Positions 54,820-64,000 of a stretch of 64,000 nucleotides of DNA are shown here, piece after piece (position 1 is the first letter of the stretch; every line of letters starts with the position of its first letter). Source of the stretch: Acinetobacter colistiniresistens (lineage in GTDB: Bacteria; Pseudomonadota; Gammaproteobacteria; Pseudomonadales; Moraxellaceae). The notes beneath the pieces are model-generated. The model saw only the letters and a program-made list of their open reading frames with translations. It did no database searches and was not told the origin of the DNA. The stretch covers positions 452,595-516,594 of the forward strand of contig NZ_KE340379.1 of the NCBI RefSeq assembly GCF_000413935.1. Reading direction: 5' to 3'. Both the position numbers and the translations under genes were made by a program.

Positions 54820-55182
54820 ATGAAGGCAAAATTCACGGGTGGTGTTGATATCGCCCTTAAACTTCCACCACACCAATTTGAAGCTACGGTTATATTTTAT
54901 CGTGACGTGATTGGTCTTAAACAAATTACAGAAAAATCGCCTGATATTGGTTTTGAACTTGGTCCAGTTAAATTGTGGCTGGCTCCAGCGCCAGAAATGA
55001 GTCAAGCTGAGCTTTGGCTGGAATTGTTTACGGATAATTTTCCTGAGGCTGCTCAATATTTAAATACGCAAGGGGTGACCCGTTGTGATGCAATTGAACC
55101 TTTGCCAGAAGGATTTCGAGGAGGGTGGATTACAAGCCCAGCCAATATTATTCATATGGTTCGAGAACCCGATGCTTGGTAA
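54820..55182 (+). CDS. VOC-family (glyoxalase/bleomycin-resistance fold) protein
   Basis: 120 residues with one vicinal-oxygen-chelate domain: DIALKLPPHQFEATVIFYRD, a VIGLKQI strand, and IIHMVREPD at the end. GGAG precedes the ATG. The usual metal-ligand His/Glu set is not clearly complete, so enzyme activity is uncertain. It lies between the two paralogous secreted protein genes. Confidence 0.8.
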   Translation: MKAKFTGGVDIALKLPPHQFEATVIFYRDVIGLKQITEKSPDIGFELGPVKLWLAPAPEMSQAELWLELFTDNFPEAAQYLNTQGVTRCDAIEPLPEGFRGGWITSPANIIHMVREPDAW

Positions 55183-55306
55183 TAACTGGTTATTGCTTGA
55201 ATTCAAAAAAATGTGGATGGCGGTTGAGAGGTTGATAGATGGCTTATACAGGTTGTGTGGTTTTAAACGATTATGTGTAAAACCACAACAAAATCTTGAA
55301 AGCAGT

Positions 55307-55681
55307 TTAGCCTTCGAAATTGAGTACGTCTTCACATACTGATTTTTGTTCAGCTTTGTCCACTTCTGAGGCGGCTTCGCGTGCTTCTTTGAGTAGGCTT
55401 TTAAATTCTCCATCTTTTTGTAGACTGTCTAAAGATGCAGATTTGTCTGAGTAATTACTTAAATATGAACCCAGCATTTTTTTGATGTTCTGGTCAAATT
55501 TAGCATTCTTGCCAATTAGATTAGGGCACATTTCAATAAGGACTTGTGCATTGGCAATGTCATCTTTAATTAATGCATCCGCTTCTTTTGCTGAAACCGC
55601 TTCATCTGCAAAAACAGCGGGTGCTGTTAAAAGTGTGAAACTTACCCCAAAAATTCGAATAAAATTAGATAAATGTCTCAT
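55307..55681 (-). CDS. Small secreted protein, paralogue of the gene at 54089
   Basis: 124 residues. The signal peptide ends near PAVFAD. The mature part holds CPNLIGKNAKFDQNIKKMLG, a charged helix region, and a late Cys in SVCEDVLNF, in the same places as in the paralogue. Function unknown. Its promoter region faces surE. Confidence 0.8.
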   Translation of the reverse strand: MRHLSNFIRIFGVSFTLLTAPAVFADEAVSAKEADALIKDDIANAQVLIEMCPNLIGKNAKFDQNIKKMLGSYLSNYSDKSASLDSLQKDGEFKSLLKEAREAASEVDKAEQKSVCEDVLNFEG

Positions 55682-55783
55682 GGCTGTATAAATTTCTAAT
55701 ACTATGAAGCCATAAATATATATAATTCAAGGAATAATTCAATTGAAAAAACTGCCTAGTAACATTGAAGAGATTTGATTTTA

Positions 55784-56554
55784 GTGAATATTTTAATCGC
55801 GAATGATGATGGTGTGTTTGCACCAGGATTACAGGCTTTAGCGCAAGCGTTAAAGCCATTAGGCCGAGTGGTTGTGGTTGCTCCTGAAAGTGAGCGAAGC
55901 GGTTACTCGAGTGCTTTGACCTTAGACCGTCCCTTACGTCCTATCCAGATTTCTGAAGATGTCTGGGCTGTTAATGGAACACCTGCGGATTGTGTTTATT
56001 TATCAATGAACGGTCTTTTTGATTTTGAATTCGATCTGGTGGTCAGTGGTATCAACAGCGGGGCAAATCTGGGAGATGATGTTCTATATTCAGGTACGGT
56101 CGGTGCAGCTTTTGAAGGGCGTTTAATGAAACATCCAGCAATTGCCGTGTCGCTAGCGGGATCCAATGTTCGTGCTTATGAACATCCACAGCATTATGCA
56201 GTAGCGGCAAAATGGGTACATGACTTTATTGCTAAAGGTCTGCCAGTGCTGCCACCACGTCACATCTTTAATATTAATATCCCGGATATTGAACAGATCA
56301 AAGGGGCGCAGGTCACCTATCAGGGTCGCCGTGCACAATCAAAGCCGATCAGTAGTCATGTCGACCCACGTGGACGTCAAGTGTATTGGATTGGCTTAGC
56401 TGGAGAAGCAATTACTGATCCGCAAGCTGGGTCAAGTGAAATCCAGTCCGATTTTTTTGCTGTTTCAAATGGCTATGTCAGTATTACACCGATCCAGATG
56501 GATGCAACCAACTATGCGGTACTTGAAAATTTACATGCTCATGTAAATGGTTAG
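55784..56554 (+). CDS. surE: 5'/3'-nucleotidase SurE
   Basis: 256 residues if started at GTG 55784, which gives the family start [13 protein letters not shown] 55775 is also open. Asp8 and Asp9 in ANDDG, Ser in RSGYSSALT, and Asn in [10 protein letters not shown] are the metal and phosphate site. SurE hydrolyses nucleoside monophosphates and short polyphosphates. An NlpD-like gene follows, as in many Gammaproteobacteria, though pcm and rpoS are not between or next to them here. Confidence 0.93.
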   Translation: MNILIANDDGVFAPGLQALAQALKPLGRVVVVAPESERSGYSSALTLDRPLRPIQISEDVWAVNGTPADCVYLSMNGLFDFEFDLVVSGINSGANLGDDVLYSGTVGAAFEGRLMKHPAIAVSLAGSNVRAYEHPQHYAVAAKWVHDFIAKGLPVLPPRHIFNINIPDIEQIKGAQVTYQGRRAQSKPISSHVDPRGRQVYWIGLAGEAITDPQAGSSEIQSDFFAVSNGYVSITPIQMDATNYAVLENLHAHVNG

Positions 56555-56585
56555 CCGTATGAATGTTATAAGTTTGTGAATATAG

Positions 56586-56616
56586 AAAGTGAGAACTCGT
56601 TTTTTCTCACTTTTTT
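56586..56616 (+). terminator. Terminator after surE
   Basis: AAAGTGAGAA (56586-56595) pairs with TTCTCACTTT (56604-56613) around 8 bases and is followed by more T residues. Confidence 0.75.
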
Positions 56617-56652
56617 GATACTCTTAGGCGCAAAGTAAATAAGGTTTTTTCG

Positions 56653-57489
56653 ATGAGGGCGAAGATGCACTTAAACCATGTCTCGGTTTTTCTATCACAG
56701 AAGATGATTAAAACAATCGTTTTGTCTATGGCGGTTGCTACAGTGGCAGTTATGACAGGTTGTGCATCTAAACCGCAAGTAAATAATGGAACACGTTATG
56801 TGCAAGCACCGAATTATTATACTGTACGCTCCGGTGATACACTGAGTGCAATCTCAAATCGCTATGGTTTGAACTACTTGGATGTTGCTGCACTGAATGG
56901 AATTGCACCGCCTTATCGAATTTATGTGAATCAGTCTTTGCGTTTAAAAGGTTCTGTAGCGCAGCGTACAACGTCTACGCAAGCCATGACACAAACGACA
57001 CCTATTCAACGTCAAAGTATTAATTTGCCATCTCAGCAACCTGTTGTACCAAAAACACAACCTGTTGTACCGAGACCCGTTGTTCCTGCTGTACCAGTGA
57101 ACCCATCAACGACTTTGGCTTCGAGTCTGCGTTGGGTCAAACCATCGAATGGTCCGATTATTCAAACCTTTAATTTAGCGAGTAATGTGAAAGGGACGCG
57201 TTACGGTGGTAACGAAGGTGATCCAGTTTTTGCTGCAGCAAATGGACAAGTAGTCTATGCCGCGGATGGCCTAAAAGAATATGGTAATCTGGTTTTGGTG
57301 AAGCATATTGATGGTTACATCACCGCTTACGCGCACAACAGTAAAATGCTAGTGAAGAGTGGCGATACAGTGACTGCGGGACAGAAAATCGCAGAAATGG
57401 GATCATCAGGTGCATCACGTGTCATGTTGGAGTTCCAAGTTCGTTTAGATGGTAAACCTGTGAACCCAGTCACGGTTTTACCAAATTAA
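56653..57489 (+). CDS. nlpD: NlpD-like lipoprotein with LysM and degenerate M23 (LytM) domains
   Basis: 278 residues from ATG 56653. The lipobox VMTGC lies near residue 37. If translation starts at ATG 56704 the signal peptide would have the normal length (about 20 residues), so the true start is open. A LysM domain (YYTVRSGDTLSAISNRYGLN) and a Pro/Gln/Val-rich linker lead to a LytM domain. The metal ligands are replaced (RYGGNEGD for HxGxD; LEFQVR for HxH), so it should activate an amidase rather than cut peptidoglycan itself. Confidence 0.88.
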   Translation: MRAKMHLNHVSVFLSQKMIKTIVLSMAVATVAVMTGCASKPQVNNGTRYVQAPNYYTVRSGDTLSAISNRYGLNYLDVAALNGIAPPYRIYVNQSLRLKGSVAQRTTSTQAMTQTTPIQRQSINLPSQQPVVPKTQPVVPRPVVPAVPVNPSTTLASSLRWVKPSNGPIIQTFNLASNVKGTRYGGNEGDPVFAAANGQVVYAADGLKEYGNLVLVKHIDGYITAYAHNSKMLVKSGDTVTAGQKIAEMGSSGASRVMLEFQVRLDGKPVNPVTVLPN

Positions 57490-57495
57490 CGTTAA

Positions 57496-57529
57496 GATTA
57501 TTAATAATCATTCAATAATTTATTAATAA
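57496..57529. promoter_or_regulatory. Two TTATTAATAA palindromes 22 bases apart before the LysR gene
   Basis: GATTATTAATAATC at 57496-57509 is a perfect 14-base palindrome, and TTATTAATAA recurs at 57520-57529. The repeat distance of 22 bases is about two helical turns. It could be an autoregulatory LysR site, although the AT content raises the chance of coincidence. Confidence 0.4.
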
Positions 57530-57626
57530 TCCTCTAGTGCGCAAATAGACTTCCTTGTATACTGAATTGAGATTGCTTTCATTAGAACAATAAGCATATT
57601 AATAAATTAAGGTAAGAGGGAAGTCT

Positions 57627-58556
57627 ATGCTAGATCAATTGCGTGCAATGGGGGTTTTCGCCTGTGTTGTGGAAAGAAGCTCTTTCAGTGGTGCAGCACG
57701 AGAGTTAGGAATCACAACCAGCGCAGTGAGTCAACAAATCCGCTCTTTAGAGCAAGAAATGGATGTCACTTTACTTCATCGCTCAACTCGAAAACTGAGT
57801 CTTACCGAGGCTGGGCAAGCATTCTTTTTAAGTTGCCAAGAAATGTTAGCTGCGGCTGAGCGTGGCAAAATCCGAATTAATGAATTACGTGATGATCTGG
57901 TTGGAGATCTGCGTATTGCGACCACACCTGAACTTGGTGCATTGCATATTATTCCTGCGCTTTCTCATTGGATGTCAGCACATAAAGGCTTAGCCATTCA
58001 TTTTGAAGCGGATCATCGTTATATCGATCTCATTGAAGAGCGTATTGATATTGCGATTCGAATGAGTCTTAAAGTGGATGATCATCAACTGTCAGCTGTC
58101 CCTTTGGCAAGAGTTGATCAGGTATTGGTTGCTTCCCCGAGCTATTTGAATCAAGCCCAACCAATTACGCGCCCTGAAGATTTGCATCATCATGAATTAC
58201 TTCCAATCACCTTGATGCAAAACTACCAACACTTTTCGTTCCGTCATGGGACAAGTGGGGAAGTTGTTAATGTGGATATGAAATCACGTTTAGGCACCAA
58301 TAATGTCTTTGTTGCTAAGTCACTATGCCAACAAGGACATGGAATTGCCCGTATTTTATATATGGATATTCAAAAGGAATTGGTGAGTGGCTCTTTGGTT
58401 GAAGTGTTACCAGATTGGCAGTTACCTGCATATACCTTACATGCGTTAACATCGAAACGTGAACAATATCCAATGAAAGTACATCGCTGTATTGACGCAC
58501 TGAAGCAATATTTTGCTCAGTTACCTGGTGGGCGTTCCTTGCAGGGCGTAGCCTGA
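57627..58556 (+). CDS. LysR-family transcriptional regulator
   Basis: 309 residues. The HTH region reads RSSFSGAARELGITTSAVSQ (about residues 17-36), followed by QIRSLEQEM. The effector domain covers about 90-295. GGTAAGAGGG precedes the ATG. Its neighbours are an NlpD-like gene and a Lon-like protease gene, neither an obvious target, so it may act elsewhere or on itself. Confidence 0.9.
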   Translation: MLDQLRAMGVFACVVERSSFSGAARELGITTSAVSQQIRSLEQEMDVTLLHRSTRKLSLTEAGQAFFLSCQEMLAAAERGKIRINELRDDLVGDLRIATTPELGALHIIPALSHWMSAHKGLAIHFEADHRYIDLIEERIDIAIRMSLKVDDHQLSAVPLARVDQVLVASPSYLNQAQPITRPEDLHHHELLPITLMQNYQHFSFRHGTSGEVVNVDMKSRLGTNNVFVAKSLCQQGHGIARILYMDIQKELVSGSLVEVLPDWQLPAYTLHALTSKREQYPMKVHRCIDALKQYFAQLPGGRSLQGVA

Positions 58557-58561
58557 TTCAT

Positions 58562-58598
58562 AAAAAAGCCATGTTCCTTTGGGAGCATGGCTTTTTCT
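58562..58598. terminator. Bidirectional terminator between LysR and the Lon-like gene
   Basis: AAAAAAGCCATGTTCC pairs with GGAGCATGGCTTTTTC around TTTG, with one wobble. Runs of A and T flank it on both sides. Confidence 0.8.
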
Positions 58599-58604
58599 TT
58601 ACTT

Positions 58605-61235
58605 CTATTTTCGTTTCTTTCGGTTGATTGGCTTTAAGCTTTTTGCTTCAACTACTGTTTCTTCAGTGTTTTTCGCCGCGAGCTCATCTTTTTTGGTTTT
58701 CTTACGCTTTTTCTTTTTCTTTGGTTCGTCATCTTCAACGGCCTCACCATCTTCGATCGCTTGCCAATACTCAAGTTGTTCCATCACTGCAGCATAGATC
58801 GAGTTTTTGGTATAGCGGCCTTTCTTATCGAGTGTTCCGACTGGACGTGCCATTAAAATTTCTAAAGCTTGATCAATAGTATCAATCGCATGGACATGGA
58901 ATTGACCTGCGTGTACCGCATCGCTCACATCTTGGCGTAGCATTAAGTGCTGCATATTTTGACGTGGAATGATGACGCCTTGTTTGCCTGTTAAGCCTTG
59001 AAGTTTACATGCATCGTAGAAGCCTTCAATTTTTGCATTGACGCCACCAATCGGCTGTACTTGGCCCAATTGATTCATCGAGCCTGTAATTGCCCAAGAT
59101 TGATCAATCGGAATTTGACAGATCGCAGAGATCAGCGCTGAAAGTTCTGCAACCGTCGCACTATCGCCATCGACTTGTCCGTAGCTTTGTTCAAAAGCTA
59201 AAGCGGCAGAGAAGTGCAGGATTTGTTCACGACCAAAGTGAGCCTTCAAAAAGCTCGACATCAATAACACGCCTTTGGCATGCAGTGAACCACCGAGCTC
59301 AACACTGCGTTCAATATCCAGAATATCACCGCCGCCCTGATACACCGATGCAGTCAGGCGAGAAGGTAGACCAAATTCAACATCGGCATAATGGATCACG
59401 GATAAGGCATTGATCTGACCGAGACGGTGTCCAGAGGTTTCAATTAATTGAGTCCCGCGAGAAAGATCCTGCCAATACAGTTCTCTTAAATAGCCTAAGC
59501 GATATTGACGGTGATGTAATGCTTGATTGACATGCTGGTCAGTAACGATCTTGTCATCTGATTTAAATGCATGATGATGTGCTTCACGAATGAGGTCACC
59601 TAGGGTAGATGCATGTAGCGATAATGAACTTTGATCTTCCGCCTGACGGCTGGAATCCGTTAACAAAGCCGCAAGTGCAGAACGATCAAAGGGAAGTAAC
59701 TTGTCAGCTTGAACATAATCTGCAATCAGCTGCATATATGCCTGCTCATTACTGTCATTACGTTGTAATGTATCGGTGAAGTCGGCACGAATTTTAAAGA
59801 CACTGCCTAACTCGGGTTCAACTTCCAGAATTTCATAATAAATTTCAGGTTCTGCAAGTAAAACCACTTTAATATCAAGTGGAACGGATGCTGGCTCAAT
59901 TGAAATGCTGCCAGTTAAGGTCAGCATATGTTCGAGTGATGACAGTTTGAGTTGTCCCGATTTTAAAGCGCGTTTTAGACCTTGCCATGCATAAGGCTGT
60001 TCAAGCAGTTGTTCTGCTTCAAGCATTAAAAAGCCACCATTGGCTTGGTGTAAAGAACCGGGGCGAATCAAGGTAAAGTCGGTGGTAATGGTACCGTTAT
60101 GCGTGAGTTGCTCGACATGACCCAACAGGTTGTAGTGCGTTGGGAAGTCTTCAAAAATAACTGGTGCACCGCTATTGGGCTTGTTGGCAACAATCACATT
60201 GGCCTGATAGCGCGAAGGAACACGATTGAATAAAGCAGGGGTAAAGTCATCTTCTTCTTGTTCTAGAATCAACTCTACATTTTCAATTATGTCTTCAGCA
60301 TAATGTTTTAAATATAAGTCGAGACCTTTGACTTCTTTGTTTTTATTTAAGATAGATTCTACACGTGGCATGACCACTTGAGTGGCAATGTCGCGATTTA
60401 GGCTTGAAACCTGATCTCGAGCATCATCTTCTAAATCACCCAGATGCAGACCCAAACGTTCGAGTTTTTTCTCCATATAACGAACATTGGCGTTGATTTC
60501 AGCACGTTCTTTACTGCCAAGTGCATTCAGTTCATTTTGACTTAACTCGTGATATTCATCGTTGCGTAGTTGCATCGGGATGAATGTATGTTTGTCATTA
60601 CGAGAAACCAATTTCAAATCGAGTTCTTCGCCTTCTTTGGTTAACTCGACTAAAGCCTGTTGCTGTACATCGCCGGTATCCTGACGAATACGTTCAATCC
60701 GGTTGTGATAACTTTCAGCGCTAAAACGGCGCTCTAATTGTTTTAAAATGATTTGCCATGCTTGTTGCAAGGTGTTTTGGAATTTAGTGCCTTGACCTGC
60801 TGGAAAGCGTAATGCAATGGGTTGTCTTGGGTTTTTGAAGTTATTCACATACACCCAGTCATTGGGTGTTGGCATGGTTTTCGCATGTTGCTGGAGCAAA
60901 CGCTTGATCATGGTACGTTTACCTAATCCTGCAGTCCCAACCGCAAAAATGTTGTAGCCTGAGTATGGTAGGGAAATACCGGCTTCGACGGAAGCGCGCG
61001 CGCGGTCTTGCCCTAAAAAATTATTCAGTGGTTTGATTCGTTTGGTTGAACTCGGAATTTCTGCGAGATCTGGAATATGTGTCAGTTGGTCGGCACGTAA
61101 AGCTGTTTTAATCAGTGTTGCTTGTATTTCCGTCTGCTCAAAGGCACTTGGTAAAGAGTTTATATTTGCGCTGATAGTGTTTGTTGGTGTTAAAGATAAA
61201 GTTGTTGCAGTCATTTGATCGAGTTTTTGGGTCAC
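58605..61235 (-). CDS. Lon-like ATP-dependent protease (LonB/YcbZ type)
   Basis: 876 residues from GTG 61235 (GGATAG in front); ATG 61214 is an alternative. An N-terminal AAA region has the variant Walker A GTAGLGKRT near residue 105. A helical insertion lies at about 170-290. The C-terminal Lon protease domain shows the Ser/Lys dyad in GDSATVAEL and GGVNAKIEG (Ser and Lys). It differs from classical Lon in lacking the Lon N-domain. The last 45 residues form an unusual Lys-rich tail (EPKKKKKRKKTKKDEL). It degrades unknown substrates in the cytosol. Confidence 0.9.
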   Translation of the reverse strand: MTQKLDQMTATTLSLTPTNTISANINSLPSAFEQTEIQATLIKTALRADQLTHIPDLAEIPSSTKRIKPLNNFLGQDRARASVEAGISLPYSGYNIFAVGTAGLGKRTMIKRLLQQHAKTMPTPNDWVYVNNFKNPRQPIALRFPAGQGTKFQNTLQQAWQIILKQLERRFSAESYHNRIERIRQDTGDVQQQALVELTKEGEELDLKLVSRNDKHTFIPMQLRNDEYHELSQNELNALGSKERAEINANVRYMEKKLERLGLHLGDLEDDARDQVSSLNRDIATQVVMPRVESILNKNKEVKGLDLYLKHYAEDIIENVELILEQEEDDFTPALFNRVPSRYQANVIVANKPNSGAPVIFEDFPTHYNLLGHVEQLTHNGTITTDFTLIRPGSLHQANGGFLMLEAEQLLEQPYAWQGLKRALKSGQLKLSSLEHMLTLTGSISIEPASVPLDIKVVLLAEPEIYYEILEVEPELGSVFKIRADFTDTLQRNDSNEQAYMQLIADYVQADKLLPFDRSALAALLTDSSRQAEDQSSLSLHASTLGDLIREAHHHAFKSDDKIVTDQHVNQALHHRQYRLGYLRELYWQDLSRGTQLIETSGHRLGQINALSVIHYADVEFGLPSRLTASVYQGGGDILDIERSVELGGSLHAKGVLLMSSFLKAHFGREQILHFSAALAFEQSYGQVDGDSATVAELSALISAICQIPIDQSWAITGSMNQLGQVQPIGGVNAKIEGFYDACKLQGLTGKQGVIIPRQNMQHLMLRQDVSDAVHAGQFHVHAIDTIDQALEILMARPVGTLDKKGRYTKNSIYAAVMEQLEYWQAIEDGEAVEDDEPKKKKKRKKTKKDELAAKNTEETVVEAKSLKPINRKKRK

Positions 61236-61421
61236 TGTTGCTATCCAACAAATAAACTAAAGTTGAGTAATTAAAGGTATACAGTTTTAGCCCTAAAGAT
61301 CAAGCGAACTTGTGTTTTTTATCGACAAAACAAAAGAATGATTGCATAAAGCAACTTGCAAGAGAGAGCAAGAAACGATTGAATAAGCACATTCACGCAT
61401 GTTCATGGAAAATAATAACCA

Positions 61422-63593
61422 ATGACAACTCAAGCCTCTGGTTGGGCGTCGGCATTTAAAGCATTTTTAGATCGCCGTGCGCTGATTATGTTATTTCTTG
61501 GTTTCTCGGCAGGGATTCCAATTTTATTGATTTTTTCTAGCTTGTCATTATGGCTAGGTGAGGCTGGTATTGATAAAAGTGCAGTCACTTTTTTTAGTTG
61601 GGCTGCACTCGGTTATTCCTTTAAATTTGTTTGGGCACCACTCATTGATGAGCTGCCTGTTCCTTTTTTGACTAAAAGTTTAGGTCGACGTCGTGCCTGG
61701 TTGTTAATTGCACAATGTTTGATTATTTGTGCAATTTGTATCATGGCCTTTTCTGACCCGGCGCTTGGAAAAAGTTATCTGATCCAGATGGCGGCAGGTG
61801 CGGTCTTACTGGGTTTCTCTGCAGCTACACAAGATATTGTAATTGATGCCTACCGGATTGAGCTGGCCGAGACTGAAATGCAAACGGTTTTAGCTTCGAC
61901 TTACAATGCCGGTTATCGGATCGGGATGATCGTTGCAGGTGCAGGTGCTTTGTTCTTGGCAGCCTATTTAGGCACAGCGAAAGGCAATTATATTTACGAA
62001 GCTTGGAAATATACCTATTTAACCATGGCAGCAGTGATGGTTGTCGGTATTATCACGACCTTATGTGTACGTGAACCCCAAGTAAATCGTGTTTATAAGC
62101 AGTATAAAACCACAGATTATTACCGTTTGGTGTTTGTATTTTTTATTGCCGTTGTGACTTTCGTGCTGAGCTATATCTATTCAGGTAATGTGACCGATGC
62201 GATTGCGAAATCAGCAGCAATCAAAGACACTGCAACTTTGTTTGGTTTAGAAGCATTACGCTTTTTAACCGCAACTGCAATTGCATTATTGGCAGGTTTT
62301 GGACTGGTCAAGATGGGGGTGGTTAACCAGCAAATGGCGAAAGAAACATGGGTCGCGCCGATTCTGGATTTCTTTAAACGCTATGGTGTAAAACTGGCTT
62401 TAGTTTTATTGCTGTTGATTGGATTTTTCCGTATCTCTGACATTATTGCAGGGGTAATTTCCAATGTGTTCTACCAAGATCTGAACTTTAGTAAAGAGCA
62501 GATTGCAGAAGCGGTTAAAATTTACGGTGTACTTTTTAGTCTGGTTGGTGGTTTCTTGGGTGGTTTGCTGGCACAGCGTATGAACATTATGAAATTGATG
62601 TTCGTCGGTGCAGTTTTAGCTAGTTCAACCAATTTGATTTTTATCGGTCTAGTCAAATCGGGCAAGCCACTTGATCAGGTTGAAGTTCAGGTCGGAGATC
62701 AGCACTATCAGGTACAGCCAGATGAAGTTGGGTATTGGAAGTTACAAGTACCGAACGAGGTTTTATTAAAAGCAAACCAAGTGCAGGTGAGTACTCAATA
62801 TCAGAATCAGGCAGCGTCGCATATTCAGTTAGAAGTGCCATATCTCATTCATACGCAACAGCCTGAGATTCAAATATTGCCGATTAACAATGATGATCAA
62901 TTAACACTCAAAGAACTTAAACAAAGTTTGGTGATTAAAGGTCAGCTCGCAGGGGTGAAAGCGGAAGAGTTAGATGCAGAACGTCCAGTGATTTTAAAGT
63001 TGGATGGACAGGAATTTACCGCAAAAATTGACCAAAAGGGCTTGTTTACAGGTGCTGTCGATGGAAAGTTATTACAGGCTTCTCCGACTAAAACACTCCA
63101 GGCTGTGGCGAACTTAAAAGTTCCTGCTGGACACGAAGTGTTGGCAACGCGACAATATCGTATTAATCCTGCTGCTCATGCGGATGTTTTAGATATTGAT
63201 ATCCAGCCGGTGGCTGTGATTGATCCAGGGCAGTCAGGAACTGTAGAGCTTTCTGGTAAAGTGATCAAAAGTTATAGCTCTTTATGGCTGTACCTTGCAA
63301 TTATTATTGATAATCTGGCTTCAGGTCTGGCGGGTGCTGCCTTTATTGCCTTTTTATCTAGTTTAACCAGCGTATCGTTTACTGCAGTTCAATATGCGAT
63401 TTTTAGTTCTCTGATGACGCTCACACCCAAGTTATTGGGTGGGTACTCAGGAACGATTGTCAGCAATATCGGTTATCCGAATTTCTTTTTAATGACGACT
63501 CTCATTGGAATTCCAATTTTATTCCTCGTGGTTTGGGTGGCGAAATTATTACGCGACCATGAAAACCGAACAACACAACAGACAGGTGAATAA
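61422..63593 (+). CDS. ampG: AmpG-family muropeptide permease with a large inserted domain
   Basis: 723 residues, much longer than E. coli AmpG (about 490). The N-terminal half (about 1-410) is a normal MFS permease with [45 protein letters not shown] and [11 protein letters not shown]. At about 410-612 there is a soluble, beta-rich insert ([20 protein letters not shown] and similar), then two or more further membrane helices including [20 protein letters not shown]. AmpG imports anhydro-muropeptides for cell-wall recycling and AmpC control. The insert's role is unknown. Confidence 0.88.
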   Translation: MTTQASGWASAFKAFLDRRALIMLFLGFSAGIPILLIFSSLSLWLGEAGIDKSAVTFFSWAALGYSFKFVWAPLIDELPVPFLTKSLGRRRAWLLIAQCLIICAICIMAFSDPALGKSYLIQMAAGAVLLGFSAATQDIVIDAYRIELAETEMQTVLASTYNAGYRIGMIVAGAGALFLAAYLGTAKGNYIYEAWKYTYLTMAAVMVVGIITTLCVREPQVNRVYKQYKTTDYYRLVFVFFIAVVTFVLSYIYSGNVTDAIAKSAAIKDTATLFGLEALRFLTATAIALLAGFGLVKMGVVNQQMAKETWVAPILDFFKRYGVKLALVLLLLIGFFRISDIIAGVISNVFYQDLNFSKEQIAEAVKIYGVLFSLVGGFLGGLLAQRMNIMKLMFVGAVLASSTNLIFIGLVKSGKPLDQVEVQVGDQHYQVQPDEVGYWKLQVPNEVLLKANQVQVSTQYQNQAASHIQLEVPYLIHTQQPEIQILPINNDDQLTLKELKQSLVIKGQLAGVKAEELDAERPVILKLDGQEFTAKIDQKGLFTGAVDGKLLQASPTKTLQAVANLKVPAGHEVLATRQYRINPAAHADVLDIDIQPVAVIDPGQSGTVELSGKVIKSYSSLWLYLAIIIDNLASGLAGAAFIAFLSSLTSVSFTAVQYAIFSSLMTLTPKLLGGYSGTIVSNIGYPNFFLMTTLIGIPILFLVVWVAKLLRDHENRTTQQTGE

Positions 63594-63595
63594 CT

Positions 63596-63997
63596 ATGCG
63601 CATGTTACATACGATGCTACGAGTAGGTAATTTAGAACAATCTTTAAAGTTCTACACTGAGGTGCTTGGTATGAAATTGCTACGCCAGCGTGATTATGAA
63701 GAAGGGCGTTTTACGCTAGCTTTTGTGGGTTATGGTGATGAAGAAAATAACACGGTACTTGAGTTAACCCATAACTGGGATACCGCGAGTTATGATCTCG
63801 GCAATGCTTATGGCCATATTGCGATTGGTGTGGAAGATGCTTATAAAGCATGTGAAGAAATCAAGGCACGTGGTGGTAAAGTCGTGCGTGAAGCAGGCCC
63901 AATGAAAGGTGGCGTTACGGTAATTGCTTTTGTCGAAGATCCTGATGGTTATAAAGTTGAATTGATTCAACAGGATCAAAACGCACGTAATAATTAA
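63596..63997 (+). CDS. gloA: Lactoylglutathione lyase (glyoxalase I)
   Basis: 133 residues, the usual bacterial length. It converts the hemithioacetal of methylglyoxal and glutathione to S-lactoylglutathione. The metal ligands are in place: His5 ([10 protein letters not shown]), Glu in VLELTHNWD, His in YGHIAIGV, and Glu in YKVELIQ. AGGTGA precedes the ATG, which is 3 bases after the ampG stop. The gene is complete just before the window ends. Confidence 0.95.
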   Translation: MRMLHTMLRVGNLEQSLKFYTEVLGMKLLRQRDYEEGRFTLAFVGYGDEENNTVLELTHNWDTASYDLGNAYGHIAIGVEDAYKACEEIKARGGKVVREAGPMKGGVTVIAFVEDPDGYKVELIQQDQNARNN

Positions 63998-64000
63998 GCT

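Overview
The window looks like a chromosomal segment of an Acinetobacter species (Moraxellaceae, Gammaproteobacteria). Evidence: AT-rich DNA with many AT-ending codons; the order purB-hflD-mnmA-nudJ; rpsU next to a YqeY gene and divergent from tsaD; a large trimeric autotransporter adhesin of the Ata/YadA type; a T6SS VgrG module; an unusually long AmpG; and several Acinetobacter-style small secreted proteins. The genus is inferred from gene content and protein style. The species cannot be read from the sequence.

Layout. 1-4664: 3' part of a trimeric autotransporter adhesin, broken by a 10-base deletion in one of its long tandem repeats. 4665-5082: inverted repeat and an IS remnant. 5083-14158: accessory metabolic block with two AraC-type regulators, three Cys-nucleophile alpha/beta hydrolases, a LysR regulator divergent from an AzoR-like FMN reductase, an NAD(P)-binding protein and a membrane-anchored metallo-beta-lactamase-fold hydrolase. 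Three promoters here share the same paired TAGGCAA operator. 14159-20000: housekeeping-like genes (HolD-like protein, ghrB, acyltransferase, BepA-like protease, GFA protein, small hypotheticals, YqeY, rpsU). 20145-22905: tsaD followed by a tightly coupled polynucleotide-kinase-like gene, a Thg1-like 3'-5' polymerase and a small putative DNA-binding protein. 23005-28431: TetR/EamA pair, HPP membrane protein with divergent TetR over a long palindrome, a large protein of unknown function and a DUF815 ATPase. 28606-31246: patatin phospholipase overlapping a kinase-like gene, then tRNA-Leu and tRNA-Trp. 31291-38415: FadL-type porin with a secreted partner and a divergent LysR, then an arginine succinyltransferase and a CycA permease. 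38664-46097: T6SS vgrG, toxin, Imm71/72-like immunity and lipoprotein island with an IS3-family element in the vgrG tail. 46441-64000: mostly core genes (purB, hflD, mnmA, nudJ, formamidase, gamma-carbonic anhydrase, D,D-carboxypeptidase, surE, NlpD-like protein, Lon-like protease, AmpG, gloA).

How the genes work together. The AraC-hydrolase block looks like one small regulon, because three transcription units carry two TAGGCAA sites exactly 21 bases apart and the same distance from the -10 box. The T6SS island encodes a spike, a cargo toxin and an immunity protein; excising the IS in silico restores the vgrG reading frame and its overlap with the toxin gene. The kinase/Thg1 pair behind tsaD suggests repair of RNA 5' ends, probably of tRNA.
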